Source: an uncultured Tissierellia bacterium
GTDB taxonomy: Bacteria; Bacillota; Clostridia; Tissierellales; Peptoniphilaceae
Reading direction: 5' to 3'
DNA: 22,168 nt
NCBI GenBank assembly: GCA_902489145.1
Contig: CABTYV010000021.1
Coordinates: forward strand, 1 to 22,168
In this document: piece after piece, positions 1-8,195 of the stretch
Position numbering within the stretch: the first letter of the stretch is position 1
Layout of the letters: each line of letters starts with the position of its first letter
Translations under genes and position numbers: made by a program
The notes under the pieces: generated by a model
Databases searched by the model: none
Told to the model about the DNA's origin: nothing
What the model saw: only the letters and a program-made list of their open reading frames with translations

Positions 1-12
1 AAAAATAAAAAA

Positions 13-300
13 GGGATGGGGGGAGTGCGCCGCCCCACCCCTACCACATGCCATAGTTGAGGGGCAGCCCGAGGCTGCCCTTCCGCTCGAAAAAAGAAAG
101 AGAGGAAGTCGGGCCCGGGCCCGGCTTCCTTCTACTTTTCTTCCCATAAGGAAGCGCCCCCGACTGGGGGCGCCTCCGCAGGGCTCCAATCGTCGGCCGC
201 AGGCCGACTCCGCTTGGGGCTTCGCTTGGCGGTCGAGGCTTGTGCTCATGGTGAGGAGGCAAATCGCCGCCCCAGCCCCCTAGCCTGCCTCTTCATTTTT
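13..300 (+). ncRNA. candidate structured non-coding RNA (hairpin cluster)
   Basis: The stretch is far more GC-rich than its surroundings and contains four near-perfect hairpins in a row. GGGCAGCC 62-69 pairs with 73-80 (loop CGA). A 28-bp palindrome at 103-130 has a single T109/G124 wobble. GCGCCCCC 154-161 pairs with 166-173 (loop GACT). GTCGGCC 192-198 pairs with 202-208 (loop GCA). The linkers are A-rich or pyrimidine-rich, and the 10-mer CGCCGCCCCA occurs at both ends (28-37 and 265-274). The unpaired-looking string CCACATGCCATAGTTGAG (45-62) sits just before the first hairpin, as conserved single-stranded cores do in large bacterial RNAs. The terminator at 324-358 would close a plus-strand transcript. 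The strand is inferred. The raiA-motif class is one candidate from memory, but I cannot confirm it. It could also be a REP-like repeat. A 73-codon minus-strand reading frame through it (41-262) is Pro/Arg/Gly-rich and looks spurious. Confidence 0.45.
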
Positions 301-323
301 CATGATGCCGAACCTTTCGTACA

Positions 324-358
324 AAAAAGCTCCTGTAGTTTTCCCACAGGAGCTTTTT
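324..358. terminator. bidirectional rho-independent terminator
   Basis: AAAAAGCTCCTGT (324-336) pairs perfectly with ACAGGAGCTTTTT (346-358) around a 9-nt loop. Reading the minus strand the stem ends in a run of T, 15 bases after the stop of the large surface protein. Reading the plus strand it also ends in five T, so it could terminate the hairpin-rich transcript at 13-300 as well. Confidence 0.85.
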
Positions 359-373
359 GCGAAGTCTTGCTGC

Positions 374-3300
374 CTACTTCTTCAATTCCTTTTCCACTTC
401 CGGTCCAATTCTTAGAGCTCCGCCCACAAGGGTGATCCAATCGGGTTTTTGAGCCTCGATGTAGGCTTTCGTTTCTGCGTTCAGATGTTGGTGTGAAGTG
501 AGCAGAATAGGTACATTCCGCATCCCGGCCACCGGTCCGATGATGAGCGCGTCGGCGAAGACTTCACCAGAGGCGATGTACAAGCCCTTCGCGTTCTTAA
601 AGCCATATTCCGCAACCGCCTTGGCCGTTCCATAACGGTTCAACCCAGCAATACGCGTAATCACCTTCGGTAGCTTCTTCGCAACGGCTTCGGAAACCGC
701 CATCGGTCCGCCAACCAGGTAGACCTGGCCGATCTTCAAATCCTTCATCGTCTTGTTGACCACTGGGTCAATCTTGTTCTTACGCACCAGTAGGATCGGA
801 TGATTGTTCTTGCAGGCAAAGGCAGAAGCGCTAAGGGCATCCGGCCAATTTTCGCCTGTCGTAATGATGGCCGTCCGACGAATATCCACCAGTCCTGCCA
901 CCTTACGCGCGACCAATGTCGCTGTTTCGTAGCGGTCAATCCCATCCAAACGCTCGACGGTGTCAGAATCATAGGCCGCCAATGCCTTTTCCACGTCCAA
1001 CGAAATGGCGGACTTGCCGCCCACAATGATGATCTCCGTGGCACCCAGACGGCGGATCTCTGCTTCAACACGTGGATCCAGCATCTTACTCGGTGTCAGA
1101 AGAATCGGCGCCGGTTTTACCTTGGCCAATACGCTGGCCGTCAATGCATCCGGGTAAAGGTCATTCCGTACGATGATGACCGTGTTTGCCTGTTTAAAAT
1201 GCTTTCTCGAAGCAATAATTGAGGTGTCGATTCGATCTTTCCCATCCTCCCGGTCAATGACGGGCGGCTTGCCTGGCTCATCTGACGGAATATCGGGATC
1301 AGTACCCGGATTGATCGGTGGCGTAACGGGTTTGTTCTCTTTCTTCTTATAAATCGCATAGAAGGTAAGATCCTTCTGCGCAGTTGGATCCTCTGTGAAG
1401 TCGCTCAGATCCTTTTTAAAGTCCGCAGCCGTTTTTCTTGCCTGATCCGCCCAGCCTAGCCAATTATAGTTTTCCTTGCTGGCTTGCGGGATAGTCAGGA
1501 GCTTGTTCCCTTCGGCATCCTTCGCGTTTAACGCCTCAGCAAAGGTCGTATTATTCAAAATCCAGTAGGATACCACCTCTTTGCTTGTGCTGAAGGCACC
1601 GCCATTGGGATCAAAAGTGACCTTTCGGTAATCTGGATCCGCTTTCTGCTGACCGGATCCATCCGCTACCTTGGGTTCTTGCGTCACTACGATCGGTTTC
1701 GCTTCCCACATCGCATATAGATTCAAATCCTGCGTAACCGCCTTGGTAAAATCAAAGGGGGTCACGGGATCAGCTTGTCCAATTCTCCAACCCTTAAAGT
1801 TATAGAATGGACGGATTGGATCCTGGACACTTGTGCTCGGCAATTGCTCGCCATACGAAACGGGAAGGATCTTCTCAGTTTTTCCATCCGCAAAAGCCCC
1901 ACCTTCGGTGTGGAAGGTCAGCTTGCATTCCTTGATCACAAAGGACCAAGTCCCTGTAAAGATATTTTCGCCTTTCTGAATGGTCAAAGTTGACGGCGTC
2001 CAACCTGTAAAGGTCCAGCTTCCCTCTTTTCCGTCATAGCTTCCGGAAACTGTTGTTTTTGTAAGGGCCTTAGGTGTGACACTCGAACCAACGAGATAGG
2101 AGGTCGCATCCGTTGGCAATAGGGCCATCAGCTCCGCCGGCAGGGTCTGAACCTCATTTCCTTTTGCATCCTTCGCGGTAAAGACGTAGCGGACGGTCCC
2201 CTCCTGCTTCTTGTAAATTGCATAGAAGGTATGCTCTTTCTGCGCAGTCGGATCCTCTGTGAAGTCGCTCAGATCCTTTTTAAAGTCCGCAGCCGTCTTG
2301 CTTGCCTGGTCGGCCCAACCCAGCCAGTCATGGTCCACCTTGCTGGCTTGCGGGATAGTCAGGAGCTTGCTGCCCGTAGTATCTTTTGCGTCTAACGCTT
2401 CCTTAAAGGTCGCATCATTTAATATCCAGTAGGATACCGCACTCGTGCTTGTGCCGAAGGCACCAGTGTTAGGATCAAAGGTGACCTTTCGGTACTCTGG
2501 ATCTGTCTTCCACTGGCCGGATCCATCTGGAACGGTGGGTTCCGTACTCACCACCATGGGCTTCTTCTCCCATACGGCGTACATTTCCATATCCTGGGTG
2601 ACGGGATCACTGAGCACAAAGCGTAGCGCAGGGGTGGTTTTACCAACTTGCCATCCTTTAAAGACATGATAAGGACGGGTCGGCTCCTCCGGTGAGCCAT
2701 ATTGGAGGCGGTCACCATGGTAGACGTAATAGGTTTTTTGAACAGAAAGGTCCGAGAAATTTCCTCCCTCCGGATGGAAAATCAACGTGTAGCGGTTGAT
2801 GGCAAACTTCCAAAGCCCGGTAAAGACATTGCCTGTCTCCTGAATCGTAAGCTCCTTCGGGTCCCATCCGTCAAAAATCCACTTGCCTGCTTTCCCGTCA
2901 TGTGTTCCAGGAACCTTAGTTTCCGCGAGCGTCTGCGGGGACACCTTCGTACCAACATAGTAGGACTGCGTATCTTCCGGCAACTTGTCTTTCAGTTCAT
3001 CCGGCAAAGTGGTAATTTTGTTACCCGCTGCATCCTTCGCTGTAAAGACGTAGTTGACCGTCCCCTTGGCCTGCTCCTGGTAGATGGCATAGAAGGTGAG
3101 ATCCTTCTGCGCAGTTGGATCCTCTTTGAAGTCGCTCAGATTCTTTTTTACGTCGGCAGCCGTTTTGCTTGCCTGATCCGCCCAACCTAGCCAATTATAG
3201 TTTTCCTTGCTGGCTTGCGGGATGGTCAGGAGCAGGTTTCCCTCGGCATCTCTCGCTTTTAACGCCTGATCAAAGGTCGCATTTTTCAAAATCCAGTAGG

Positions 3301-4501
3301 ATACCGCGTCATTACTTTCGCCAAAGGCACCGCCATTGGGGTCAAAGGTGACCTTCCGGTAATCCGGATCCACTTTCTGCTGACCGGATCCGTCCGTAAT
3401 CTTGGGCTCCTCTTTTAATACGATTGGCTTCTCCCATACGGCATACAGGTCCAGATTTTTTGTCACCGCGGTCTTAACATCGAAAAGCGTGAGCGGATCT
3501 GTTTGACCTATGCGCCAACCTTTAAAGACATAAGGGGCGCAAGTAGGTGTCTGAACCTGCTGCGCTTCTGATTCCTTTAAACGCTCCCCATGAAGAATTG
3601 AAAATTTCTTTTCAGAAGAAGTCTGATCCGAAAATTGTCCTCCCTCCGGATGGAAGGTGAGGGTATATTCCTCTTGGAAAGTTGCAAAAGCGCCCTTATA
3701 AATATCGTAGGTTATACTTGATTTGAAGCGATGACCATCTTTTTCGATAAATCCATCTTGGTCAATACCCTCAAGTACTACAGGAAACTTCTCCCTTAAG
3801 TCAGAATATTCTTCTCCTGTATATGGGTCTCTATAATGGTCAAGAAGACCAAATTGTTCCTTAGCTTCATCATATATATAATTATGAAGCCAAGAATCAT
3901 TTACACCATCAACTCTTGCACGCACAAAATTATCCGGATTATCTTTATAATTTTTCTTCAACAAAGGAACATATACGGAAACTACGTCAGGATCATCAGA
4001 AGGTATTATGGCTCTAATCTCAGGACGTTCGGCTTCCGGCGTGCTTGTTAACCATGTGCTGCGAAACTCCGAGCTGACCAGCTCTGTATAACCTTCATAG
4101 TTATTGAGCCTCATTATATTTTCGCCGGTCGATTGGTTACGTTCGAAAGCATGACCCGGTATGGAAATAAGTCTCCACCAGCGATGATGATGATTACTTG
4201 CTTTGCCGTCTTCATGAAAAGGCATATCAAGATTTTGAACTTGATACTCTATACCAACTCCATTTTCATCAAATAGTGGAAGTGTTACAGCTTTTCCATA
4301 GGAGTCGATTAAATATCCTCCTTCAGTAGCATCTTTTTCCCACTTCGACCAATGAACATCCTTCTTATATTTACCGGTAGCTACTCTTTCGCCTACTGTC
4401 CTTCCCCGAACATGACCTCTTTCGTCAGGATCGCCTACAAGGGATCTTTTTATTTCATAAGTTTCAGGAAGTGAAAATGGATCGGGATTAGGAAGCGCCA
4501 C
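374..4501 (-). CDS. repetitive CWB2-anchored surface protein, body lacking its signal peptide
   Basis: This is a 1375-residue surface protein. The order is: a unique region (about 1-275); Listeria-Bacteroides (Flg_new-type) repeats at about 277-360 and 384-475; a SHIRT-like domain at about 479-570; two more such repeats to about 762; a second SHIRT-like domain at 767-858; two further repeats to about 1047; a Pro-rich linker; and three CWB2 repeats at about 1084-1375. Each CWB2 repeat shows the ILL motif (PILLTP, PILLVR, PILLTS) that in Clostridioides difficile is needed for binding the anionic wall polymer. Motifs such as TFDPNGGAF and FKGW recur. The called start is GTG with GGAGG only 2 bases upstream, which is poor, and no signal peptide follows. 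The reading frame continues upstream, through a single TAA at 4520-4522, into the secreted piece at 4520-4990. I therefore read the two as one gene broken by a nonsense codon. The likely role is adhesion or surface display. Confidence 0.9.
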   Translation of the reverse strand: MALPNPDPFSLPETYEIKRSLVGDPDERGHVRGRTVGERVATGKYKKDVHWSKWEKDATEGGYLIDSYGKAVTLPLFDENGVGIEYQVQNLDMPFHEDGKASNHHHRWWRLISIPGHAFERNQSTGENIMRLNNYEGYTELVSSEFRSTWLTSTPEAERPEIRAIIPSDDPDVVSVYVPLLKKNYKDNPDNFVRARVDGVNDSWLHNYIYDEAKEQFGLLDHYRDPYTGEEYSDLREKFPVVLEGIDQDGFIEKDGHRFKSSITYDIYKGAFATFQEEYTLTFHPEGGQFSDQTSSEKKFSILHGERLKESEAQQVQTPTCAPYVFKGWRIGQTDPLTLFDVKTAVTKNLDLYAVWEKPIVLKEEPKITDGSGQQKVDPDYRKVTFDPNGGAFGESNDAVSYWILKNATFDQALKARDAEGNLLLTIPQASKENYNWLGWADQASKTAADVKKNLSDFKEDPTAQKDLTFYAIYQEQAKGTVNYVFTAKDAAGNKITTLPDELKDKLPEDTQSYYVGTKVSPQTLAETKVPGTHDGKAGKWIFDGWDPKELTIQETGNVFTGLWKFAINRYTLIFHPEGGNFSDLSVQKTYYVYHGDRLQYGSPEEPTRPYHVFKGWQVGKTTPALRFVLSDPVTQDMEMYAVWEKKPMVVSTEPTVPDGSGQWKTDPEYRKVTFDPNTGAFGTSTSAVSYWILNDATFKEALDAKDTTGSKLLTIPQASKVDHDWLGWADQASKTAADFKKDLSDFTEDPTAQKEHTFYAIYKKQEGTVRYVFTAKDAKGNEVQTLPAELMALLPTDATSYLVGSSVTPKALTKTTVSGSYDGKEGSWTFTGWTPSTLTIQKGENIFTGTWSFVIKECKLTFHTEGGAFADGKTEKILPVSYGEQLPSTSVQDPIRPFYNFKGWRIGQADPVTPFDFTKAVTQDLNLYAMWEAKPIVVTQEPKVADGSGQQKADPDYRKVTFDPNGGAFSTSKEVVSYWILNNTTFAEALNAKDAEGNKLLTIPQASKENYNWLGWADQARKTAADFKKDLSDFTEDPTAQKDLTFYAIYKKKENKPVTPPINPGTDPDIPSDEPGKPPVIDREDGKDRIDTSIIASRKHFKQANTVIIVRNDLYPDALTASVLAKVKPAPILLTPSKMLDPRVEAEIRRLGATEIIIVGGKSAISLDVEKALAAYDSDTVERLDGIDRYETATLVARKVAGLVDIRRTAIITTGENWPDALSASAFACKNNHPILLVRKNKIDPVVNKTMKDLKIGQVYLVGGPMAVSEAVAKKLPKVITRIAGLNRYGTAKAVAEYGFKNAKGLYIASGEVFADALIIGPVAGMRNVPILLTSHQHLNAETKAYIEAQKPDWITLVGGALRIGPEVEKELKK

Positions 4502-4519
4502 TCCCTCCAGTCTATCTAA

Positions 4520-4990
4520 TTATAATTCTATATAAAACTTGCCAACCTTCATTGTTTTCTGAAGATCAACAGGTATAAATTGATTGCCCATATATGGGCT
4601 TCTACCAAATCCCTTATCTCTAAATATCCAATTACCTACAAAAATATCTTTGTCAGAATTTCCTGTAACACTTAGAGATTTCTTATCCCAGCCTTTAAAA
4701 CTCCAATGGCCCTCTCTATCTTTATATTTGGAATCGAAGCTGGTTTTTGTTGGGTTTGCAGGCTGAACATCGTCGCCTACTTCTTTGGTTTCTGGATTAG
4801 GAAGTGTATCCATGATTTCTTGTGGTAAATCCGTGATCACCCTCCCCATTGCATCCTTGGCTTGATAGCGATACGTAACTGGCGCCGTCGTTGCCATCCC
4901 CGCTTCAGCGAGAGCCGAGGAAGGGATGCCGCTTATTAGCAGGACTGCTGCTAAGAATAAGCTTACGAATCTTCTTACACGTTTTTGCAT
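4520..4990 (-). CDS. signal peptide and first SHIRT-like domain of the same surface protein
   Basis: This 156-residue product starts at ATG 4990, with AAAGGTGG 9 bases upstream. A longer reading frame from TTG 5125 has no ribosome binding site, so I reject that start. Residues 1-29 are a clear signal peptide: basic MQKRVRRF, hydrophobic SLFLAAVLLISG, then SSALAEAG. A SHIRT-like domain follows, from VTYRYQAKDA to FVGNWIF, with the same FKGWDKKSL turn that the downstream SHIRT domains have. It ends at a TAA, after which the same frame runs seven codons to the called start of the 1375-residue protein. As it stands the product would be exported but has no wall anchor. It is probably the N-terminus of a nonsense-interrupted gene; readthrough or a sequence error are alternatives. 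Confidence 0.8.
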   Translation of the reverse strand: MQKRVRRFVSLFLAAVLLISGIPSSALAEAGMATTAPVTYRYQAKDAMGRVITDLPQEIMDTLPNPETKEVGDDVQPANPTKTSFDSKYKDREGHWSFKGWDKKSLSVTGNSDKDIFVGNWIFRDKGFGRSPYMGNQFIPVDLQKTMKVGKFYIEL

Positions 4991-5046
4991 CTTCCCTAAC
5001 CACCTTTCTATACCTTTTTGTACAACCTCATTTCCCTTGCGAACGA

Positions 5047-5067
5047 TTGAGCCTACTTTAGGCTCAA
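5047..5067. promoter_or_regulatory. inverted repeat in the leader of the SHIRT surface gene
   Basis: The arms TTGAGCCTA (5047-5055) and TAGGCTCAA (5059-5067) pair perfectly around 3 bases. The repeat lies between the putative -10 (5097-5102) and the ribosome binding site of the gene starting at 4990. It could be an operator or a leader hairpin. There is no T run, so it is not a simple terminator. Confidence 0.4.
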
Positions 5068-5096
5068 ATACACGACTCTTCTTGTAGACATATATT

Positions 5097-5125
5097 ATCT
5101 TACTATGAGCATCTAAATAATTCAA
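5097..5125 (-). promoter_or_regulatory. putative sigma-A promoter for the SHIRT surface gene
   Basis: On the minus strand TTGAAT (5125-5120) is followed after 17 bases by TAAGAT (5102-5097), about 107 bases upstream of ATG 4990 and just downstream of the terminator at 5161-5197. This is inferred from consensus only. Confidence 0.4.
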
Positions 5126-5160
5126 TCGAAGGACGACTTGGTCGCGCTTCCGTTTTGAGT

Positions 5161-5197
5161 AAAAAGGCGAAGTACCTCTCCCGGTACTTCGCCTTTT
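5161..5197 (-). terminator. rho-independent terminator of the beta-helix surface protein
   Basis: A 15-bp perfect stem, AAAAGGCGAAGTACC (5162-5176) with 5183-5197, has a 6-base loop and ends in five T on the minus strand. It lies 30 bases after the stop of the gene at 5227. Confidence 0.9.
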
Positions 5198-5226
5198 AGG
5201 AAAGCAAGCTTTATTACATTTCTAGC

Positions 5227-8088
5227 CTAGTTTTCTTCCTTGCTTTTCCTCACCCTTTCTGATGCAAGCCATGCGCCCGATAAACCTAGGAGAATGACAC
5301 TGCATGTGATTTCAGAAGGATCCCCTGTTTTCGGATTTGCTTTTCCTGGAGTCGGCTTCTCGGGATTGGGTTTCTCTGGAGTTGGTTTGTCCGGGTTCGG
5401 CTGATCCGGGTTTGGTTTGTCCGGGTTTGGTTTGTCCGGGTTCGGTTTGTCCGGATTTGGCTGATCCGGGTTCGGCTGATCCGGATTGGGCTGATCCGGA
5501 TTCGGCTGATCCGGATTCGGCTTGTCCGGATTTGGCTTGTCCGGGTTCGGCTGATCCGGGTTCGGCTTGTCCGGATTGGGCTTGTCTGGCGTGGGCGGCA
5601 CCGATTTTGCTTTTACCGTAACCGTCGCTTTTGCCTGGGTTGTTGCACCTTCAGAGTCGGTCACTTTAAAAGTGATCGTATAGGTGCCGACCTTATTCTT
5701 GTCAAAGCCCCCATCGTCGATCATTTCTACTTGATCGGTAAGCGTCCCATCTTCTGTATCGGTCGCTTTTACAATGAGGCTCATCAGATCCAGATCCGTC
5801 CCCTTTTGAATCGTCTTATCCGCTACTTCAAGCTTGGGCGCCTCGTTGAGGAGGGCGATTTTCCGATCGTAGATTGCATATAGGGTGATGTCGCCTTTGA
5901 TCACGGTATCTTTTTTGAAGGTTTCACCCTTACCATCCTTTTGGGTATTCCACTCTTTAAAAACATAGTCTTTTCTGTCTGGATCGGTTGGGAAGTCTTC
6001 TCCCAGTGTACTTTTTTCCATAACCAGATAGGCCGCATGAATCGGGTCATCGGTCGGGTAATTCTTGTCAAATAGCACCTGACAAAAGATGATTAAATTA
6101 ACATCATCATTATTCAGCGGATGATCATATTGGGTGCCGGGATGAGAGGTAGACTGGTACAAGAGCTTGACAAAATCATCCTTGGTCCTCGGCGGTGTAA
6201 AGGTGCGGAAGGCTTTGTTATTTTTAAAGACCGTTGTGGCATCGGTATCGATGTTGTAGTAATAGTCTTTTGCGGTCGGGGGCTGTACGAGTGGACCCGT
6301 GCTTCCATCATCATACTCCGGCATATAGGCGTGAAGATTGCTATAGATGGCTCCTCCATGGCCCAGAGCGCCGGTTGCTTCATTGCCATCAAATACGGTA
6401 CCCTCGCTGATTTTTACCAGGCCTTTTGTCTCATCTATCGAGATGGCACCACCCGATTTATCGGCCTTATTCCCCTTAAAGGTGCATTTTTTTATTTCCA
6501 CCACGCCGTTATCCGCTAATTTTGTATTTACATAAATAGCCCCGCCATGGCCGTTATTCTCCGGTTTGCCATCCTGCGTAAAGGGTTCATCGGATTTCAT
6601 GGCTTCATTGCCTATAAAGGATGTGGTTTCAATACTCAAGGGCAGGCTGGTCCAAACACCGCCACCATAGTAGGCTTTATTTCCTTCAACAGCCGCATTT
6701 TTGAGATTCAAACGCCCACCCTGTGACAAGCAGATCCCGCCGCCACTGAGCGCTTCATTTTTTTTCAGTTGAACTCCGTCCAGGGTAATCGTCTCATTAT
6801 CGGGGATACTCGAATAAATACCTCCTCCGTAGGCTGCTACATTCTTCTGAACTACCACGCCCCCGATTTTGGCTTTCGACGAGCGCACTCGAATACCGCC
6901 CCCAAAGCGAGCTTGGTTCTCTTCAATCGTACCGGATTTGAGGTCGCAGGCTGGTGTCGTTCCCCAGAGAAAGAGACCGCCCCCAGTTGAGGATGCTTGA
7001 TTACCCGAAATAACACCCTTTCCTTCCATGACAAAATTACTATTAAATGCTGCCGTTACACCGCCCCCATATTTCCCTTGGTTATTGGAGATTTGGCCAC
7101 CGGAAAGCTTGACAAGGGAATTTTTGAATAAATAGAGCCCACCTCCGGCATAACTCGCAGTATTTTCACGAATTTCACCGCCCTTAATTTCTAAATCCGC
7201 ATCTCTGCCGGCAGCAATCCCGCCCCCATCGTAGGCGGAGTTGTGATGGATCTTACCGCCATTGATCTGAGCCTTTCCTTGTAAAACAATCGCGCCGCCA
7301 AAACCGGAGCTCGAGGGAACCTGGTTGCCATAGATCTCGCCACCATTGATGGTCAGGGATTTTGTGCCGATATAGCAAACAGCACCCCCGGCTTGTGTGG
7401 CCTCATTATTCCTGATGATGCCACCGTTGATCGTGATGATACTTGCATATTGGCCGTAAATGGCACCACCCAGTTTGGTCTGATCACTTGCTTCGACTTT
7501 GCCGTTCTGCAGGATGGTCCCGTCATTAATTGTAAGACTGGCCGGCAAAGCCTCCGTAGACTCTACCCAAAGCAAACGTTTTTGGTGGTTTCCATCGATA
7601 ATGATATGCTCGATCGTAAGATCTGCTCCATTGACCACGCCCAACATCATGTTATGATTCGTATTATTCGCCTGAATGGTTCTTGGATGGGCAGGGTCCT
7701 TACTCCTGAGGGTCGTCTTCCCATAGGGAAAGCCGAACTGACTGTAGGAAGTTAAATCAATGTCCTGATTGACTTGAACGGTAAATTCGAACTGAGTCCC
7801 ATCCTTGGTCAATTCATACATTTTATCGATCGTTTCCTGCAGGGTGTTAAAATCCTCTAGCTTACTGCCGTCTTTAAAAAGGGTAATGGCCTTCTCCCCT
7901 GCCTCGTTACCCGCCTCTAAAGTGAGTGCTTCGTTTATGGATTTTGATCCTGTCGATCCCACATCGACTTTATTGGTGGGCTCCTCCACGGCTGACGCAT
8001 GGTTTGGAATGCCCATCAAAGCAAGCATGAACGCGATCACAAACATCACTACAAATTTTAAACTACTTCTATTACCAGCTGTACTCAT
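5227..8088 (-). CDS. sortase-anchored beta-helix (Pmp-like) surface protein
   Basis: This is a 953-residue secreted wall protein. The start is ATG 8088, with GGGAGGTGG 8 bases upstream; a longer frame to 8157 lacks such a site and runs into the promoter. The signal peptide is residues 1-33, cleaved after ASA. About 156-593 is a run of roughly 20-30-residue beta-helix turns carrying GGAIY/GGGI and F-x-x-N motifs (CTFKGNKA, TVFDGNEA), as in chlamydial Pmp-type repeats. One Listeria-Bacteroides-type repeat (672-738) and an Ig-like domain (about 746-829, ending TYTITFKVTDSEG) come next. A stalk of 13 PNPD(K/Q) pentapeptides plus PTPEK-type variants leads to NPKTGD near residue 918, a hydrophobic segment and a basic tail (RVRKSKEEN). 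NPKTG resembles the (S/N/P)PxTG signals used by some clostridial class B sortases rather than classical LPxTG. No sortase gene is in the window. The likely role is adhesion. Confidence 0.9.
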   Translation of the reverse strand: MSTAGNRSSLKFVVMFVIAFMLALMGIPNHASAVEEPTNKVDVGSTGSKSINEALTLEAGNEAGEKAITLFKDGSKLEDFNTLQETIDKMYELTKDGTQFEFTVQVNQDIDLTSYSQFGFPYGKTTLRSKDPAHPRTIQANNTNHNMMLGVVNGADLTIEHIIIDGNHQKRLLWVESTEALPASLTINDGTILQNGKVEASDQTKLGGAIYGQYASIITINGGIIRNNEATQAGGAVCYIGTKSLTINGGEIYGNQVPSSSGFGGAIVLQGKAQINGGKIHHNSAYDGGGIAAGRDADLEIKGGEIRENTASYAGGGLYLFKNSLVKLSGGQISNNQGKYGGGVTAAFNSNFVMEGKGVISGNQASSTGGGLFLWGTTPACDLKSGTIEENQARFGGGIRVRSSKAKIGGVVVQKNVAAYGGGIYSSIPDNETITLDGVQLKKNEALSGGGICLSQGGRLNLKNAAVEGNKAYYGGGVWTSLPLSIETTSFIGNEAMKSDEPFTQDGKPENNGHGGAIYVNTKLADNGVVEIKKCTFKGNKADKSGGAISIDETKGLVKISEGTVFDGNEATGALGHGGAIYSNLHAYMPEYDDGSTGPLVQPPTAKDYYYNIDTDATTVFKNNKAFRTFTPPRTKDDFVKLLYQSTSHPGTQYDHPLNNDDVNLIIFCQVLFDKNYPTDDPIHAAYLVMEKSTLGEDFPTDPDRKDYVFKEWNTQKDGKGETFKKDTVIKGDITLYAIYDRKIALLNEAPKLEVADKTIQKGTDLDLMSLIVKATDTEDGTLTDQVEMIDDGGFDKNKVGTYTITFKVTDSEGATTQAKATVTVKAKSVPPTPDKPNPDKPNPDQPNPDKPNPDKPNPDQPNPDQPNPDQPNPDQPNPDKPNPDKPNPDKPNPDQPNPDKPTPEKPNPEKPTPGKANPKTGDPSEITCSVILLGLSGAWLASERVRKSKEEN
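5350..5595 (-). repeat. 15-bp tandem repeat encoding the PNPD(K/Q) stalk
   Basis: About thirteen 15-bp units encode PNPDK or PNPDQ, with degenerate PTPEK, PNPEK and PTPGK units at the C-terminal side. The units differ only at a few bases, so copy number could change by slippage without altering the frame. A plus-strand reading frame of Cys/Pro/Asp repeats here is only its shadow. Confidence 0.9.
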
Positions 8089-8155
8089 TACTCTACCACC
8101 TCCCGATCTTTCTGGCTGTTTGATTTGCTGGATAAGATTGGTATACCGCAGTCCC

Positions 8156-8184
8156 ATTATAAAACAAATGATATAAATATTCCA
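8156..8184 (-). promoter_or_regulatory. putative promoter of the beta-helix surface protein
   Basis: There is a perfect TATAAT (8161-8156) on the minus strand, with a weak -35 TGGAAT (8184-8179) at 17 bases, in the short gap after the hydrolase gene. The untranslated leader to ATG 8088 would be about 60 bases. Confidence 0.5.
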
Positions 8185-8195
8185 TCCTTACCCAC

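Noticed and set aside
41..262. 73-codon minus-strand reading frame across the hairpin cluster
   Set aside because: It is Pro, Arg and Gly-rich, has no ribosome binding site, and is fully explained by GC-rich palindromes.
2702..3190. 162-codon plus-strand frame inside the SHIRT surface gene
   Set aside because: It is opposite a clearly conserved repeat protein; its sequence has no domain character.
5350..5595. 15-bp tandem repeats as a CRISPR array
   Set aside because: There are no spacers; the repeats are contiguous and code for a Pro-rich wall-spanning stalk.
5337..5621. 94-codon plus-strand frame of Cys-Pro-Asp repeats
   Set aside because: It is the antisense shadow of the PNPD(K/Q) repeat and has no start signal.
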